Shown here one piece after another: positions 62,499-64,000 of a DNA stretch of 64,000 bases (the first letter of the stretch is position 1; each line of letters starts with the position of its first letter). A program made the translations under genes and the position numbers. Below the pieces are notes generated by a model. That model saw only the letters and a program-made list of their open reading frames with translations. It made no database searches and was not told the origin of the DNA. The DNA is taken from the NCBI RefSeq assembly GCF_001279695.1, contig NZ_LGDD01000013.1, positions 68,646 to 132,645 of the forward strand, read 5' to 3'. Source of the stretch: Streptomyces sp. WM6378. Lineage in GTDB: Bacteria; Actinomycetota; Actinomycetes; Streptomycetales; Streptomycetaceae.

Positions 62499-63815
62499 TC
62501 AGGCCGCCTTGCGGATCACCTCCGGGGCCGCGTGCCAGGACTGGACGCCCAGGTCGGCGAGGATCGCCTGGGCGGCGCGACGGCCCGAGTACAGGGCGCC
62601 CTGGACGGTGCTGGTGTCGCGGTGGTCGCCGCACACGTACAGGCCGGCGAGCAGCCGGACCGGGCGGCGCAGATCGTGCGGGGCGGGCATCGACGGCACG
62701 GCCTGCGGGGTGTGGTGGACGGCGAGCAGTTCCCAGCCGTCCGTGGACGTGGCGTAAAGGCGTGCCAGTTGGCGGCGTACGGCACTCTCCAGGTCGGCGG
62801 GCGGGGTGCCGAGCACGGTCGAGGTGATCAGCGCCCGGCCGCGCGGCGCCCGGCTCGGGTCGACCTCGCTCATCACCGAGCTGTACGCCACCGGACCGCT
62901 GCGGTCCGCGTCCAGGAGCAGCGCGGGGTCGGCGAGCGGGGAGCGCGGGGCGGCGTGGTGGAGCACGGTGAGCGGGTGGAACGCGGGGACCCGCAGGCCG
63001 GGCAGCAGCTCGGCGGCGGCCGGGGCGTCGGTGGCCAGGAGCAACGAGCGGCAGCCGAGTACGCCGTGGTCGGCGGTGGTGACGGAGGTCGTGGCGACGG
63101 CCGTCACCTTCACGTCGGTACGCACCGTGCCGGGCGGCAGGGCGGCGGCGAGCAGCTCCGGCAGGGTCGCCGCGCCGCCCGCCGGAACGCACAGCCGGCC
63201 ACGTGCGAAGCCGCGCAGCGCGAGGTCGGCGCAGCGGCTCGACGTGGTCAGGTCCGGGTCGCAGAGCAGCGCGGAGAGCAGCGGGCGTACGAAGCCGTCC
63301 AGGGTGCGGGCGGGCAGACCCCGGCCCGACAGCGCCTGGCCGATGGGGAGTTCGGGCCGGGCGACGATCCGCTCGACCGGGGCCGCGGCGAGTTTGGCGA
63401 GTGCCTTGCCGAGCCGGGCCTGGTCGAGTGCGCCCCCGAGCGGGGTGACCGTGCCGCGAGGGGCGCTCGCGCGGGCGCGTGCGGCGGCCAGTGCGCCCCT
63501 TGCGCTCCCTGTCGCGCCTGCCCGGTAGTGCCGGCCCCCGCTGTGCACGAGGACGCCGGGCGAGAACGCGCGCAGCGGCAGGTCCTCCAGGCCCGGGGTG
63601 CGGGTCAGTTCCGGGTACGAGGTCGAGAGCAGCTGCCCGATCCGGTCGAGGCGGAAGCCGTCGACCGTGCTGGTCGACATGCGGCCGCCCACGCAGGGGG
63701 CTGCCTCCAGGACGCTGACCGTGACTCCCGCGCCGGTCAGCTGATGAGCCGCTGACAGGCCCGCGAGCCCGGCCCCCACGATGAGTACGTCCGCATGGTG
63801 TGCGGTGCTGAGCAC
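62499..63815 (-). CDS. FAD-dependent oxidoreductase (phytoene desaturase/amine oxidase-like)
   Basis: This 438-residue flavoprotein has an N-terminal dinucleotide-binding motif (DVLIVGAGLAGLSAAHQL) and VLEAAPCVGGRMS, as in protoporphyrinogen oxidase, amine oxidase and phytoene desaturase families. The C-terminus has LLAGLYVCGDHRDTSTVQGA, the second FAD-contact motif. Its substrate is not clear from sequence; no carotenoid or porphyrin genes adjoin it. The GTG at 63815 has GGAGG with a 7-base spacer; an upstream frame from 63926 lacks support. It is convergent with the HTH/TPR gene. Confidence 0.9.
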   Translation of the reverse strand: MLSTAHHADVLIVGAGLAGLSAAHQLTGAGVTVSVLEAAPCVGGRMSTSTVDGFRLDRIGQLLSTSYPELTRTPGLEDLPLRAFSPGVLVHSGGRHYRAGATGSARGALAAARARASAPRGTVTPLGGALDQARLGKALAKLAAAPVERIVARPELPIGQALSGRGLPARTLDGFVRPLLSALLCDPDLTTSSRCADLALRGFARGRLCVPAGGAATLPELLAAALPPGTVRTDVKVTAVATTSVTTADHGVLGCRSLLLATDAPAAAELLPGLRVPAFHPLTVLHHAAPRSPLADPALLLDADRSGPVAYSSVMSEVDPSRAPRGRALITSTVLGTPPADLESAVRRQLARLYATSTDGWELLAVHHTPQAVPSMPAPHDLRRPVRLLAGLYVCGDHRDTSTVQGALYSGRRAAQAILADLGVQSWHAAPEVIRKAA

Positions 63816-64000
63816 GTGGCCCTCCCCGAGGTAGGCGCGGTAGGTGGAAGCCTCATGCCCCCAACTGGCCCACGAAATGCGGCAGTTCGAGGAGAGAGTA
63901 GGTACGTTCTGGGCGGGCGGGCCCATGCGCGCGGGGGTGGGCGTCGAAGCATGGCGGGCGCACGGGTGCCCGTCCGGGGGTGGCGGGGGAGGGGGCGGGG

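Noticed and set aside
1..64000. CRISPR arrays, tRNA or rRNA genes
   Set aside because: No regularly spaced repeats and no cloverleaf or rRNA sequence were recognised in the window.

Overview
The window is high-GC actinomycete chromosome and almost certainly Streptomyces. The evidence is third-position GC bias, frequent GTG/TTG starts with GGAGG-type ribosome binding sites, LacI-type MalR sugar regulation, rare TTA codons, and the gene set glnE, glnII, glnA, lipA, lipB with malR/malEFG. As I recall, the S. coelicolor chromosome carries these markers in the same relative order (SCO2193 to SCO2234 area), so most of this is core chromosome seen in reverse orientation. It holds no rRNA, tRNA, CRISPR array, transposase or prophage that I can see.

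Layout. 1-5.0 kb: envelope and secreted genes (cut MFS exporter, secreted phosphoesterase, acyltransferase, secreted PIG-L deacetylase with a lectin-like C-terminus). 5.6-9.5 kb: glnE and a PAP2 phosphatase. 9.6-27.7 kb: a starch/maltodextrin region. A malEFG importer is flanked on both sides by an alpha-glucosidase plus a LacI regulator, followed by a secreted alpha-amylase and a 1766-residue amylase-pullulanase. A cyanate cassette (cynR / can-cynS) sits inside this region. CTTGC-type operators occur at the agl/malE divergence and at the amylase promoter. The logic is secreted depolymerases, ABC uptake of maltodextrins, cytosolic alpha-glucosidases, and LacI repression.

27.7-39.3 kb: regulators and redox genes. 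These are a TTA-containing STAND ATPase, a receiver-SpoIIE phosphatase, a diiron-hydrolase / ferredoxin-reductase / TetR operon, a sigma-factor-like membrane protein, a tyrosine phosphatase, a lipoprotein and a DUF1996 protein. 39.3-44.8 kb: rlmG, a NarL-type two-component system with a perfect 24-bp palindrome upstream, an orphan winged-helix regulator, a tiny ORF, and glnII behind a clear GlnR box. 44.8-47.3 kb: a two-gene unit of a TROVE/vWA-like protein and an uncharacterised partner, the best candidate for an undescribed system. 47.5-52.6 kb: an oxidoreductase, an ArsC-like protein, a cobalamin riboswitch controlling a Ni/Co transporter, and an ABC exporter.

52.8-55.4 kb: a small accessory island with Uma2, a lower-GC TTA-containing hypothetical gene, and a 53-residue membrane peptide coupled to it. 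55.4-63.8 kb: the conserved glnA - RDD - DUF4191 - lipA - lipB block, with a second GlnR box upstream of glnA, then an HTH/TPR regulator and an FAD oxidoreductase. Nitrogen control is the theme linking the window: two glutamine synthetases, each with a GlnR box, and the adenylyltransferase that modifies GlnA.
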